Shown: positions 1-7,574, counted from the first letter of the stretch. The stretch: DNA of 23,368 bases from Polaromonas sp. (GCA_023259235.1 JAHFQQ010000008.1:1-23368), one strand, 5' to 3'. Numbers and translations: made by a program. The notes: generated by a model not told the origin, from the letters alone.

Positions 1-2
1 TG

Positions 3-290
3 GCCGCAGTGCGGGTGTTTGAAGGCAACAGGGTGCTCTATGCGCCGGGCAAGGCCAGCAATGCCGGCGGCGTGGCTACCTCCGGCCTGGAGATGAGCCA
101 GAACGCGATGCGCCTGTCCTGGTCGCGTGACGAAGTCGATGCCCGCCTGCTGCAGATCATGCGCGATATCCACACCGCCTGCCTGCGGTACGGCCGCCGC
201 GAGGATGGCACGCTCAGCTATGTCGACGGCGCCAACCTGGCCGGTTTCGTCAAGGTGGCCGACGCCATGCTGGCGCAAGGCGTGGTCTGA
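3..290 (+). CDS. gdhA: NADP-type glutamate dehydrogenase, C-terminal fragment (5' end outside window)
   Basis: Glutamate dehydrogenase makes glutamate from 2-oxoglutarate and ammonium in the cytoplasm. The visible 95 residues are the end of the protein. They carry the family's conserved stretch APGKASNAGGVATSGLEMSQ, and the sequence ends with GANLAGFVKVADAMLAQGVV, which closely matches the end of bacterial hexameric NADP-dependent GdhA as I recall the E. coli protein. The frame is open to the left edge, so the gene is cut by the window and is not a short gene starting at the GTG at 9. The stop is TGA at 288-290. No clear Rho-independent terminator follows; the short GC palindrome right after the stop lacks a T tract. 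Confidence 0.93.
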   Translation, partial: AAVRVFEGNRVLYAPGKASNAGGVATSGLEMSQNAMRLSWSRDEVDARLLQIMRDIHTACLRYGRREDGTLSYVDGANLAGFVKVADAMLAQGVV

Positions 291-465
291 GGGGGCGCTC
301 CCGACACCAGGCAACCGTGTTCGGCCGACCCGTCGCAGCAGCATCAAGTATCTGCAAGCGCGCTGTTGATGCGCTGGCGCCGAACGTGCCGGATTGACCG
401 CTGGGTCTCTCGTGCTGCCGCACACCAACGGGAGCCAGCGCTGGCAATCTGCTACCCTCGGCCGG

Positions 466-1734
466 ATGCGCGCTTCTGTCTCTCCCACCCCTGAACTTTC
501 TTCAACCACGGCGGCTGGCGCGTCCGTGCCCATGGCACCAACGCTGGTGGTACTGATCCTGTCGATGCTGCTCGGCATCCAGCCTGTCACCACCGACCTG
601 TACCTGCCCGCCCTGCCGGCGCTGACCCGGGATCTTGGGGCAAGCATGCCCGCGGCGCAGCTCACGCTGAGCGCGCTGCTGCTTGCCTTTGGCACCTCGC
701 AACTGATCTGGGGCCCGTTGTCTGACCGCTTTGGCCGCCGCCCCATCCTGCTGTGGGGGCTGGCAGCCTATACGCTGGCATCAATTGCCAGCACACTGGC
801 GCCCTCGATGGCGCTGCTGATTGCCTGGCGCGTGGTGCAGGGCGCGGCCATGGGCGCCGCCGTGATGTGCGCGCGCGCCATCGTGCGCGACCTGTACCTG
901 CCCAGCGAAGGCGCGCGCATGATGTCCCGGGGCCTGAGCGGCCTGGGCGTGCTGGCCTGTGTCGGTGCGCCGCTCGGCGGCCTGCTGTCAGACCTTTTCG
1001 GCTGGCGCGCAGCGCTGATGGCACTGGCCGTGTTTGGCGCCTGCACGCTGGCGCTGGTTGTCCTGCGCTTCGAGGAAACCCTGAGGCAGAAAAACCTCCA
1101 GGCACTGCGCCCGGCCACGCTGCTTCGCACCTGGCGTGGTATTTTGGGCAACCCTACGTTTATGGCATTTTCCGCGCTGTCCGCGGCATCTTATGGCGGA
1201 TTGTTTACCTTTCTGGCAAGCTCATCGTTTGTTTTCATCAATGTCCTGGGACTGACCAAGACGCAATATGGCCTGGTGATGTTCTCCATGAGTTTTTGCT
1301 ATCTTGCGGGCACCGTTGTCTGCCGCCGCCTGCTGCCACGCTTTGGCGTGCGCAAGTCGATCGCGGTTGCGGGCTGCCTGAGCCTGACTGGCGGCACGCT
1401 GATGGGTGCCCTGGCCTGGGCCGGCGTACGCGGCACGTGGGCGCTCGTGCTGCCGTTTTACCTTTTCATGCTTGCCCATGGCGTGCACCAGCCCTGCAGC
1501 CAGAGCGGTGCTATCGGGCCTTTTCCCAAGTCAGCCGGCGCCGCCTCGGCCATGAACGGCTTTTTGATGATGGCGGTGGCCTTTGGCATGGGCAGTTGGC
1601 TGGGCACCCACATGGATGGCACGGTGCTGCCGCTGACCCGTGGCGTATGGTTCTGGAGCGTACTGATCGCCGCCCTGGCCTGGAGCGTGGTCCAGAAACA
1701 TGGAGAGCCAGCCAGTGAAATGCGTGGGGGCTGA
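466..1734 (+). CDS. MFS drug exporter, Bcr/CflA family
   Basis: This 422-residue protein is a 12-helix major facilitator of the Bcr/CflA drug:proton antiporter type in the inner membrane. The first helix ends in the family-typical DLYLPALPAL, and the loop between helices 2 and 3 has motif A (GPLSDRFGRRP). Further support is the helix 4 region with ARAIVRDLY and the total length. I chose the ATG at 466. The frame is open back to a TTG at 394, but the extra residues have no family character. No strong Shine-Dalgarno sequence precedes either start. The 3' end overlaps the next gene by 35 bases, so the two are probably cotranscribed. Substrate is unknown; the family exports bicyclomycin, chloramphenicol, sulfonamides or small metabolites. 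Confidence 0.88.
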   Translation: MRASVSPTPELSSTTAAGASVPMAPTLVVLILSMLLGIQPVTTDLYLPALPALTRDLGASMPAAQLTLSALLLAFGTSQLIWGPLSDRFGRRPILLWGLAAYTLASIASTLAPSMALLIAWRVVQGAAMGAAVMCARAIVRDLYLPSEGARMMSRGLSGLGVLACVGAPLGGLLSDLFGWRAALMALAVFGACTLALVVLRFEETLRQKNLQALRPATLLRTWRGILGNPTFMAFSALSAASYGGLFTFLASSSFVFINVLGLTKTQYGLVMFSMSFCYLAGTVVCRRLLPRFGVRKSIAVAGCLSLTGGTLMGALAWAGVRGTWALVLPFYLFMLAHGVHQPCSQSGAIGPFPKSAGAASAMNGFLMMAVAFGMGSWLGTHMDGTVLPLTRGVWFWSVLIAALAWSVVQKHGEPASEMRGG

Positions 1735-2680
1735 ATACATTGCCATCGCGGGCCCCACCGCGTCGGGAAAAACCGGGGTCGCCCTGGCGATTGCACGGCA
1801 TTACCCGGTTGAAATCATCAGCGTTGATTCAGCACTGGTGTACCGTGGCATGGACATCGGAACGGCCAAGCCCGCGCCTGCCGAACTGGCTGCCGCACCG
1901 CATCACCTGATTGACATCCGTGATCCGCTGCACGCCTACAGCGCGGCGGAGTTCGTGCTTGATGCCCGGCAATTGATTGACGGTATCCGCGCGCGCGGCA
2001 AGCTGCCGCTGCTGGTAGGCGGCACCATGCTGTACTTCAAGGCGCTGTTTGACGGACTCGACGCCATGCCCGGCGCCGACGCGGCGCTGCGTGCCGCTCT
2101 GGCCGGCGAAGCCGCCGCCAAAGGCTGGCCTGCGCTGCATGCCGAGCTGGCCCGGGTGGACCCGGTGACGGCGGCACGGCTCGCTCCCAATGACTCGCAG
2201 CGCATCTCGCGGGCGCTGGAGGTATTCCGGCTGTCGGGTCAGCCACTGTCATTTTTCCAGCAGCGCAGTGCTCCTGAAAAGATAGCTGCCGATAACCGGA
2301 ATCAGGGGGCTGAAGCCCTGATTTCTCTTGAACCTTCGGACCGCGCCTGGCTGCATGGCCGCATCGCCGCGCGCTTCGACGCCATGCTGGCGGCAGGTTT
2401 TCTCGACGAAGTCAGAGCCCTGCGCGCGCGCGGCGACCTGGCACCTGATTTGCCATCGATGCGCTGCGTCGGCTACCGCCAGGCGTGGGAAGTGCTCGAC
2501 GGCAGCAGCCCGATGAAGGATCTGCGCGACAAGGGCATCGTTGCCACGCGCCAGCTCGCCAAGCGCCAGATCACCTGGCTGCGCTCGATGCCGAAGCGCC
2601 ATGTGGTGCCCTGCGACGAGCCCGACCCAACGCGCAAGGTGCTGGATCTGGTGAAAGCCCGAACAGAAGCCTTCCGATGA
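1700..2680 (+). CDS. miaA: tRNA dimethylallyltransferase
   Basis: MiaA transfers a dimethylallyl group from DMAPP to the N6 of A37 in tRNAs that read UNN codons. The 326-residue product has the P-loop GPTASGKT (about 18-25), the SVDSALVYRGMDIGTAKP segment with the catalytic Asp, GGTMLYFKAL, the QRISRALEVF segment and RCVGYRQ. Start choice is uncertain: ATG 1700 overlaps the upstream exporter gene by 35 bases, while GTG 1715 has GGAG nine bases before it. Residues about 192-211 are encoded by a dispersed repeat and sit in a variable part just before ISLEPSDRAW. The gene ends in an ATGA overlap with the ABC ATPase, so translation of the two is probably coupled. Confidence 0.95.
   Translation: MESQPVKCVGAEYIAIAGPTASGKTGVALAIARHYPVEIISVDSALVYRGMDIGTAKPAPAELAAAPHHLIDIRDPLHAYSAAEFVLDARQLIDGIRARGKLPLLVGGTMLYFKALFDGLDAMPGADAALRAALAGEAAAKGWPALHAELARVDPVTAARLAPNDSQRISRALEVFRLSGQPLSFFQQRSAPEKIAADNRNQGAEALISLEPSDRAWLHGRIAARFDAMLAAGFLDEVRALRARGDLAPDLPSMRCVGYRQAWEVLDGSSPMKDLRDKGIVATRQLAKRQITWLRSMPKRHVVPCDEPDPTRKVLDLVKARTEAFR
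2275..2332 (+). repeat. Dispersed repeat copy inside miaA
   Basis: The stretch begins GAAAAGATAGCTGCC and runs through a GGGGCTGAAGCCC segment to GATTTCTCTTGAA. This resembles the GATAGCTGCTxGCGCTT...GGGCT...GAGGCC repeats that I recall scattered through Comamonadaceae genomes. It stays in frame and adds about 20 residues in a variable loop of MiaA. The core GATAGCTGC is shared with the copy at 5183-5222, and AATAGCTG with the copy at 22383-22434. The family assignment is by eye. Confidence 0.5.
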
Positions 2681-3330
2681 GCCTGCAAATCAGAAACCTG
2701 GCCAAGCGCTATGGCAACGCGGTGGTGTTCAGGCAGGTCTCTCTGGACGTGGCACCCGGCGAGTTCGTGGCGATCATTGGCGAGTCGGGCGTCGGCAAAT
2801 CGACGCTGCTCAACTGCATGGCCGGACTGGACCGTTGGGACGAAGGGTCGGTCACGCTCCATGGCGCCGACCTGGGTGCGCTGGGCGACGACCAGCGTGC
2901 CCTGCTGCGGCGGCGCCATATCGGTTTTGTGTTTCAGGCGTTTCATGTGCTGCCGCATCTGGATGTGGCGCAAAACGTGGCGCTGCCCTTGCTGCTGCTG
3001 AACCAGCCCGACGACGCCCGGGTGCAGGCCTTACTCGACGCGGTTGGCCTCGCCGGCCTGGGCCGGCGCCTGCCGCAGCAGTTGAGCGGCGGGCAACTAC
3101 AGCGGGTGGCGATTGCGCGCGCCCTGGTGCACCGCCCCAGCGTGCTGCTGGCCGATGAGCCGACCGGCAACCTCGACCCGGGCACTGCCGCCCGGGTGAT
3201 GGACGCGCTGATCGCCCAGACCCGCGAACACGGGGCATCGCTGGTGCTGGTGACGCACTCGCAGGCCGCCGCCGCCCGGGCCGACCGCAGGCTGCACCTC
3301 ACGGCGCAGGGCATGCAGATCCAGCCCTGA
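2677..3330 (+). CDS. ABC transporter ATPase, LolD/YbbA (AttE-like) type
   Basis: This 217-residue ATPase energises an FtsX/MacB-type permease at the inner membrane. Visible motifs are Walker A GESGVGKS (35-42), the Q-loop in FVFQAFHVLP (85-94), signature LSGGQ (136-140), Walker B VLLADEP followed by TGNLD (156-167), and the H-loop THS (H194). The TGNLD segment and small size are typical of LolD/MacB/YbbA ATPases. Start ATG 2677 overlaps the miaA stop (ATGA); the frame is open further upstream but only as a shadow of miaA. The natural partner is the permease at 3986-6568, although the minus-strand hsp20 gene now lies between them. With the AttH-like protein at 14002 it resembles the AttEFGH set. 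Confidence 0.92.
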   Translation: MSLQIRNLAKRYGNAVVFRQVSLDVAPGEFVAIIGESGVGKSTLLNCMAGLDRWDEGSVTLHGADLGALGDDQRALLRRRHIGFVFQAFHVLPHLDVAQNVALPLLLLNQPDDARVQALLDAVGLAGLGRRLPQQLSGGQLQRVAIARALVHRPSVLLADEPTGNLDPGTAARVMDALIAQTREHGASLVLVTHSQAAAARADRRLHLTAQGMQIQP

Positions 3331-3350
3331 TTTCAGGCTGAAGGAAAAAG

Positions 3351-3392
3351 CCGCCGGAGCCATGCCTGGCATGCCAGGCATGGCTCCGGCGG
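3351..3392. terminator. 42-bp perfect palindrome; likely terminator of hsp20
   Basis: Bases 3351-3371 are exactly reverse-complementary to 3372-3392, giving a 42-bp palindrome with no spacer (left arm starts CCGCCGGAGCC, centre GGCATGCC). It lies between the convergent ends of the ABC ATPase and hsp20. On the minus strand the stem is followed by CTTTTTCCTT, which fits a Rho-independent terminator for hsp20. On the plus strand no T run follows, so termination of the ATPase transcript there is less certain. Confidence 0.8.
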
Positions 3393-3400
3393 GCAGTGGG

Positions 3401-3829
3401 CTACTCGATGGTCAGACGCTGCGAAGCGCCGGCTTTTTTCTTGGGCAGTGTCAGGGTCAGCACCCCGTTGTCGTACTTGGCTTTTGCCGTCTGATCGTCG
3501 ATGTCGGCCGGCAACTGGAAGCTGCGCGACACCGCACCGAAATAGCGTTCGCTGCGCAGCACCTTTTCGCCGCTGGTCTGGGTGTCTGACTGCTTGATCT
3601 CGGCGCTCAGCGTCACCACATTGCCATCGATGGATACATGGATGTCCTCCTTGGCCACGCCCGGAACTTCGGCCTGGACGGTGTAGCCCTGGTCGGTTTC
3701 ATTGACATCCACCCTGATCTGGGCGGGTTGCGGCAGCGCATCGCCGTGCAGCGGCCTGACGTAAAAACCCGGCGCCAAATCCTTGAAAAAATCATCAAAC
3801 AGACTGCCGCGGGCGATCAGTGAACTCAT
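3401..3829 (-). CDS. Small heat-shock protein, Hsp20/alpha-crystallin family
   Basis: This 142-residue protein is an ATP-independent cytoplasmic chaperone of the IbpA/HspA class. The alpha-crystallin domain runs from about residue 37 (IRVDVNETDQGYTVQAEVPG) to the conserved YDNGVLTLTLPKK near residues 119-131. The C-terminal RLTIE supplies the I-x-I-like tail motif used in oligomer contacts. The open frame extends upstream to 3874, but ATG 3829 is chosen because AGGAGG (3835-3840) sits five bases before it. The gene is transcribed against its neighbours and separates the ABC ATPase from its permease. Its control region carries a promoter, an FNR-like box and a possible thermosensor hairpin, given as separate entries. 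Confidence 0.93.
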   Translation of the reverse strand: MSSLIARGSLFDDFFKDLAPGFYVRPLHGDALPQPAQIRVDVNETDQGYTVQAEVPGVAKEDIHVSIDGNVVTLSAEIKQSDTQTSGEKVLRSERYFGAVSRSFQLPADIDDQTAKAKYDNGVLTLTLPKKKAGASQRLTIE

Positions 3830-3833
3830 ATGA

Positions 3834-3862
3834 ACCTCCTTGGTGTGAAAACAGATAAAGGT
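3834..3862 (-). promoter_or_regulatory. Possible RNA thermometer masking the hsp20 Shine-Dalgarno
   Basis: In the predicted hsp20 leader, ACCUUU (3862 to 3857) can pair with GGAGGU (3839 to 3834) through four Watson-Crick pairs and two G-U wobbles across a 17-nt loop. This would cover the Shine-Dalgarno sequence. A second hairpin, GTGGC-GCCA-GCCAC (3874 to 3861), abuts or slightly overlaps it. Weak U-rich stems over the SD are known for small heat-shock genes (fourU and ROSE elements). This one matches no family exactly and is inference. Confidence 0.35.
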
Positions 3863-3882
3863 GGCTGGCGCCACTACTTTCC

Positions 3883-3912
3883 ATAATGGGATCGCAGGGT
3901 CGCAAAAACAAG
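3883..3912 (-). promoter_or_regulatory. Predicted hsp20 promoter (sigma32-like or weak sigma70)
   Basis: Reading the minus strand, CTTGTTT (3912-3906) and CCCATTAT (3890-3883) are 15 bases apart. This fits the heat-shock sigma pattern CTTGAAA-N-CCCCATNT imperfectly. Read as sigma70 it is TTGTTT-17-CATTAT. Either reading puts the start of transcription near 3876, about 47 bases before the hsp20 start codon. Confidence 0.5.
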
Positions 3913-3930
3913 AACCTGATGCACAATTTC

Positions 3931-3944
3931 CTGATCCTGATCAA
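3931..3944. promoter_or_regulatory. FNR/ANR-like box between hsp20 and the FtsX permease
   Basis: CTGATCCTGATCAA differs from the FNR consensus TTGATNNNNATCAA at one outer base. Its centre lies about 61.5 bases upstream of the predicted hsp20 start of transcription (near 3876), a classic activating position for CRP/FNR proteins. It is about 48 bases upstream of the permease start codon, so it could serve either gene. Confidence 0.5.
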
Positions 3945-3985
3945 ACCGTCGCACCCGCGTTCCCAGTGGGCACAATAGGTTGACA

Positions 3986-6568
3986 ATGCGCGCCCTCCTC
4001 CAAACCTTCTCCTGGCAGGAACTGCGCCACCATCCGTGGCGCAATGCTGCCGCCGTGGTGGCCGTGATGCTAGGCGTGGGCCTGGCGTTTTCGGTGCACC
4101 TGATCAATGCTTCGGCGCTGAGTGAGTTTTCGCAAGCGGCGCGGTCCTTGAACGGACAGCCTGACCTGGAACTGCGCGCGGTGCAAGGCAGTTTTGACGA
4201 GGCAATTTACGGGCGCGTGGCCGCACAACCCCAGGTTGCGCTAGCCAGCCCGGTGCTGGAAATCGCCACTTACGCGCTGGATGACAGGGGTCAACGCCAG
4301 CCGCTGCGCATCATGGGCGTCGACGCGTTGGCGGTAGCCACCATTGCACCTGCACTGATGCCCGTGCTCTCTTCCAGCGCGCCGGTTCCCGGTCGCTTTG
4401 CCCTGTTTGCCCCCGGCATGGTTTTTCTCAACCCGGCCGCCCGCCAGGCATTTGGCGCCTCGCGGTTGCAGCTCCAGAGCGGTCTGGCCCTGCGCAGCGT
4501 GGCGGTGGCGGGCAGCGTCAGCGCGAGTGGCGCGCCGCTGGCCGTGATGGACATTGGTGCCGCACAGGATTTATTTGGCAAGGACGGCCAGCTTTCGCGC
4601 ATCGATGTGCGGCTGCGGGCGGGCAGCGACGCGCACCTTTTTATCAACTCGCTGCGGCTACCGCCGAACATCACCGCCAGTGCGCCGGGCGACACGGCCG
4701 ATCGCATTGGCAACTTGTCGCGCGCTTATCGGGTCAACCTCACGGTGCTGGCGCTGGTGGCGCTGTTCACTGGCGCATTTTTGGTGTTTTCAGTGCTGTC
4801 GCTCAGCGTAGCCAAGCGGGCGCAGCAATTTGCGCTGCTCGGCGTGCTGGGCCTCACTGGCGGCGAGCGGCTGCGGCTGGTGCTGGTTGAATCGCTGCTG
4901 CTCGGTCTGGCTGGCAGCGTGCTGGGCATTGCGCTTGGTGCCGGGCTGGCCGCGCTGGCGCTGCGCCTGCTTGGCGGTGACCTCGGCGGCGGCTATTTTG
5001 CCGGCGCGGCACCCGCCTTGCAGTGGAGCGGAGCGGCCGCGCTAAGCTACGGCGCACTGGGCGTTGCGGCGGCGGGCGTGGGCGGCTGGTGGCCCGCGCG
5101 GGCCGCGCAAAAGCTGCCGCCTGCGGAGACCCTCAAAGGACTGGGGCTGGCCACCGGAGCGGCCAGCAGTGGCTGGGTCAGTATTATTTTGATAGCTGCT
5201 GGTGTACTGCTTGCAATGGCTCCACCGGCATTTGGCATTCCACTGGCAGCCTATGCGGCGGTGGCGCTGCTGCTGGTTGGCGGCATCACTGCGCTGCCCT
5301 GGCTGATTGTGCTGCTGTACGACCGACTCAGCCCCTGGGTCGCGCACCGCCTGCTGCCGCTGCTGGCCGTGGAACGCGCGCGCCGGGTGCGCGAAAGCGC
5401 CGCGGTCGCGGTCAGCGGCGTGGTTGCGTCGCTCAGCCTGGCGGTGGCGCTGACGGTAATGGTGGCGAGTTTTCGCGATTCGGTCACGCAATGGCTGGAC
5501 GTGGTACTGCCCGCCGACCTGTATGTGCGGACGGCGCTTGGCGCGTCGGCCAGCGACACGGCGTACCTGTCGCCTGAATTTGTGCGTGCCATCGCACGTT
5601 TGCCGGGTGTGGCGCGCGTCAGCAGCTTGCGCACTACCGCACTGCAGCTGGAGCCCGGTCAACCCGCCGTGACGCTGATGGCGCGCCAGCTCGACGATCC
5701 TGCCAGCATGCTGCCGCTGGTCGGCCCTGCGCTGCCGGTGCCGCCTGGGCATGTCGGCATTTACGTGAGCGAGGCGATGGTGGACCTGTACGGCGCCCGC
5801 AAAGGTCATGTTTTCCGTCAACTTTCACGATCTTTTAGTGCCATTACCAGCGCGGGATCAGCGCCGGCAGCTCCTGATTCAATAGCAGGCTCAGCCAGCA
5901 CCGAATTCTACGTAGCGGGGGTGTGGCGTGACTACGCCCGCCAGTTCGGCACCATTGCAATCGCGCAGCGCGACTTTGGGCGCCTGACGGGGGACGCGCG
6001 TGTCAACGACCTGGCGCTATGGCTGAGCGGCACTGCCAGCGACGCCCAGGTGCAACAGGCGATACGCAGCCTGGCCGAGCAGCAATCGGGCGCGGGCGCG
6101 CTGCTTGAACTGGCTTCGGTCAGCCAGATTCGCGCCAGGTCACTGAAGATTTTTGACCGCAGCTTTGCCATCACCTACTGGCTGCAGGGTGTGGCGATTG
6201 CGATTGGCCTGTTTGGCGTGGCCGCCAGTTTCAGCGCGCAGGTGCTGGCGCGCCGCAAGGAGTTTGGCCTGCTGGCGCACCTGGGCCTGACGCGGCGGCA
6301 AATCCTCATGGTGGTGGCCGGCGAAGGCGCTGCATGGACGGCGATTGGCGCCGTGGCAGGCCTGGGCCTGGGCCTGGCCATTTCCACCGTGCTGGTGTAT
6401 GTCGTAAATCCGCAAAGCTTTCACTGGACCATGGACCTGATGCTGCCCTGGCTGCGACTACTGGTACTGTGCGCCGCAGTGATGCTGGCCGGAACCCTGA
6501 CGGCCTGGCTGGCCGGACGCGCGGCAGCAGGCAAGGATGCGGTGCTGGCGGTGAAGGAAGACTGGTAG
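3986..6568 (+). CDS. FtsX/MacB-type ABC permease, about 860 residues (AttFG/YbbP-like)
   Basis: This large inner-membrane permease has two FtsX halves. I see a first helix at about 20-40, a periplasmic domain, a helix at about 253-275 and two further helices. Three more follow (including WVSIILIAAGVLLAM and AVSGVVASLSLAVALTVMVA), then a second periplasmic domain of roughly 220 residues and three C-terminal helices. That gives about ten in all, as in YbbP-like permeases. Such proteins mechanically couple cytoplasmic ATP use to lipid or lipoprotein handling. ATG 3986 is preferred over the in-frame TTG at 3980. The LolD-like ATPase at 2677 is the probable partner, with hsp20 lying between. Two dispersed-repeat copies lie within the gene. 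It converges on the araC-type gene with a 15-base gap. Confidence 0.88.
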   Translation: MRALLQTFSWQELRHHPWRNAAAVVAVMLGVGLAFSVHLINASALSEFSQAARSLNGQPDLELRAVQGSFDEAIYGRVAAQPQVALASPVLEIATYALDDRGQRQPLRIMGVDALAVATIAPALMPVLSSSAPVPGRFALFAPGMVFLNPAARQAFGASRLQLQSGLALRSVAVAGSVSASGAPLAVMDIGAAQDLFGKDGQLSRIDVRLRAGSDAHLFINSLRLPPNITASAPGDTADRIGNLSRAYRVNLTVLALVALFTGAFLVFSVLSLSVAKRAQQFALLGVLGLTGGERLRLVLVESLLLGLAGSVLGIALGAGLAALALRLLGGDLGGGYFAGAAPALQWSGAAALSYGALGVAAAGVGGWWPARAAQKLPPAETLKGLGLATGAASSGWVSIILIAAGVLLAMAPPAFGIPLAAYAAVALLLVGGITALPWLIVLLYDRLSPWVAHRLLPLLAVERARRVRESAAVAVSGVVASLSLAVALTVMVASFRDSVTQWLDVVLPADLYVRTALGASASDTAYLSPEFVRAIARLPGVARVSSLRTTALQLEPGQPAVTLMARQLDDPASMLPLVGPALPVPPGHVGIYVSEAMVDLYGARKGHVFRQLSRSFSAITSAGSAPAAPDSIAGSASTEFYVAGVWRDYARQFGTIAIAQRDFGRLTGDARVNDLALWLSGTASDAQVQQAIRSLAEQQSGAGALLELASVSQIRARSLKIFDRSFAITYWLQGVAIAIGLFGVAASFSAQVLARRKEFGLLAHLGLTRRQILMVVAGEGAAWTAIGAVAGLGLGLAISTVLVYVVNPQSFHWTMDLMLPWLRLLVLCAAVMLAGTLTAWLAGRAAAGKDAVLAVKEDW
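5183..5222 (+). repeat. Dispersed repeat copy (partial) inside the permease gene
   Basis: ATTATTTTGATAGCTGCTGG followed by TGTACTGCTTGCAATGGC shares the TTTTGATAGCTGCTGG core of the Comamonadaceae-like dispersed repeat; the rest is diverged. It is translated in frame into part of a membrane helix (SIILIAAGVLLAM). Confidence 0.4.
5828..5887 (-). repeat. Dispersed repeat copy, inverted, inside the permease gene
   Basis: On the minus strand this reads TGCTATTGAATCAGGAGCTG, then CCGGCGCTG and, after about 20 bases, CACTAAAAG. It matches the pattern of the copy at 22383 (GCTATTGATTTAATAGCTG then a GCG-rich part), with a few changes. In the permease frame it encodes a low-complexity Ala/Ser/Pro stretch (about residues 615-634) in the second periplasmic domain. 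Confidence 0.5.
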
Positions 6569-6583
6569 CAAGCAAGCCAGAAG

Positions 6584-7567
6584 TCACTCCGGGGTCACCG
6601 CGCCTTCTCGCGCAAACTGCGCCGGGGTCTGCCCGGTCCAGCGCCGAAACGCCCTGGAAAAGGCGTTCTCATCGGAAAAACCCAGTTTTCCACTCACGGT
6701 AGCCACACCCTGCCCACCGCGCAGCGCCTGCACCGCGAGGTCGTAAAGAAGCGCTTCGCGCAGGGCCTTGAACGAAATCGCTTCGCCAGCCAGCTTCCGG
6801 TTGAGGTGCCTGCCACTCATGCCCAACTGGTCGGCAACACGCTCCTTGCCCCAGCGCGGATGCTCGCGAATGAGTTGCCGCGCGCGCGCCGACACGCTGC
6901 CCTGTGGCAGCGAAGCGAGCATGTCGTCGGCCAGCGCCCGCAGGTGGGCATGAAGCGGCTTGCCAGCCTGGATCAGAGGGCGGCCCAGTTCGCCAGCGCC
7001 CATGGCCACACCGTTGCAGGGTTGGCCGAACTTCACCGCGCATCCCAGCAGCGCTTCACAGCTCGCCGCATCAGCACGCGGCGTGTGCATGAACAGCACC
7101 TCGCGTGGCTGGAAGCGGCCACTGGTCATCCAGCGCGCCAGACTCACCGCGCAAGCCATGGCCACTTCCACACGTTGCTCGCGACATACCGCGTATTCAG
7201 GCAGGTAGCGCAGCATTGCGCCGTCGGGCGCGATGATGGCTTCAAAGCGGGCATTGTCACCAATGATGGGGGCGTACTCCGTGAGCGCCTCCAGCGCATC
7301 ACCCAGGGTATCGCAACTGAGCAGCAGCATGCCCACGATGTCCAGCTGCCCGGCCTGCAGGTTGCTGCCCAGACGGAGTGCAGCCAGGGGATCGGCGGCG
7401 GCTGCTGCGGCAAACAGCGACCAGATCGCGTCCTGTTGCGCCATTGCGACCCTGCCGCCCTGCGTCAGTGTCGGCAGCAACGTGTCTGGCACGCTGGCCC
7501 CATGGCGCCGCGCCGCTTCCAGGATGGCCTGGGTAAATCGGGCTGTAACGCTGAAGTTATTTTGCAT
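6584..7567 (-). CDS. AraC-family transcriptional regulator with arabinose-binding-type N-domain (OruR/VirS-like)
   Basis: This 327-residue DNA-binding protein has an N-terminal ligand-sensing domain of about 210 residues of the kind found in OruR- and VirS-type AraC members. The double helix-turn-helix is C-terminal: ERVADQLGMSGRHLNRKLAGE is the first unit, and SGKLGFSDENAFSRAFRRWTG followed by TPAQF is the second. ATG 7567 is chosen; the frame opens nine bases earlier at a TTG, and neither has a strong SD. It is divergent from the BASS transporter operon with 163 bases between, so it is the likely regulator of that operon. Repeated AATGCC elements in the gap could be its sites. It converges with the permease gene. 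Confidence 0.9.
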   Translation of the reverse strand: MQNNFSVTARFTQAILEAARRHGASVPDTLLPTLTQGGRVAMAQQDAIWSLFAAAAAADPLAALRLGSNLQAGQLDIVGMLLLSCDTLGDALEALTEYAPIIGDNARFEAIIAPDGAMLRYLPEYAVCREQRVEVAMACAVSLARWMTSGRFQPREVLFMHTPRADAASCEALLGCAVKFGQPCNGVAMGAGELGRPLIQAGKPLHAHLRALADDMLASLPQGSVSARARQLIREHPRWGKERVADQLGMSGRHLNRKLAGEAISFKALREALLYDLAVQALRGGQGVATVSGKLGFSDENAFSRAFRRWTGQTPAQFAREGAVTPE

Positions 7568-7574
7568 GGCGGTC

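Noticed and set aside
291..315. GC-rich palindrome (GGGGGCGCTCCC) after gdhA as terminator
   Set aside because: Short stem and no T tract on either strand.
753..1718. Long shadow frame (321 codons) inside the Bcr/CflA gene
   Set aside because: It overlaps a well-supported membrane protein in another frame, as is common in GC-rich DNA, and has no recognisable domain.
3980..3985. TTGACA just before the permease ATG as a -35 box
   Set aside because: No -10 element 16-18 bases downstream, and it would place transcription start inside the gene; the TTG is also not preferred as start codon.
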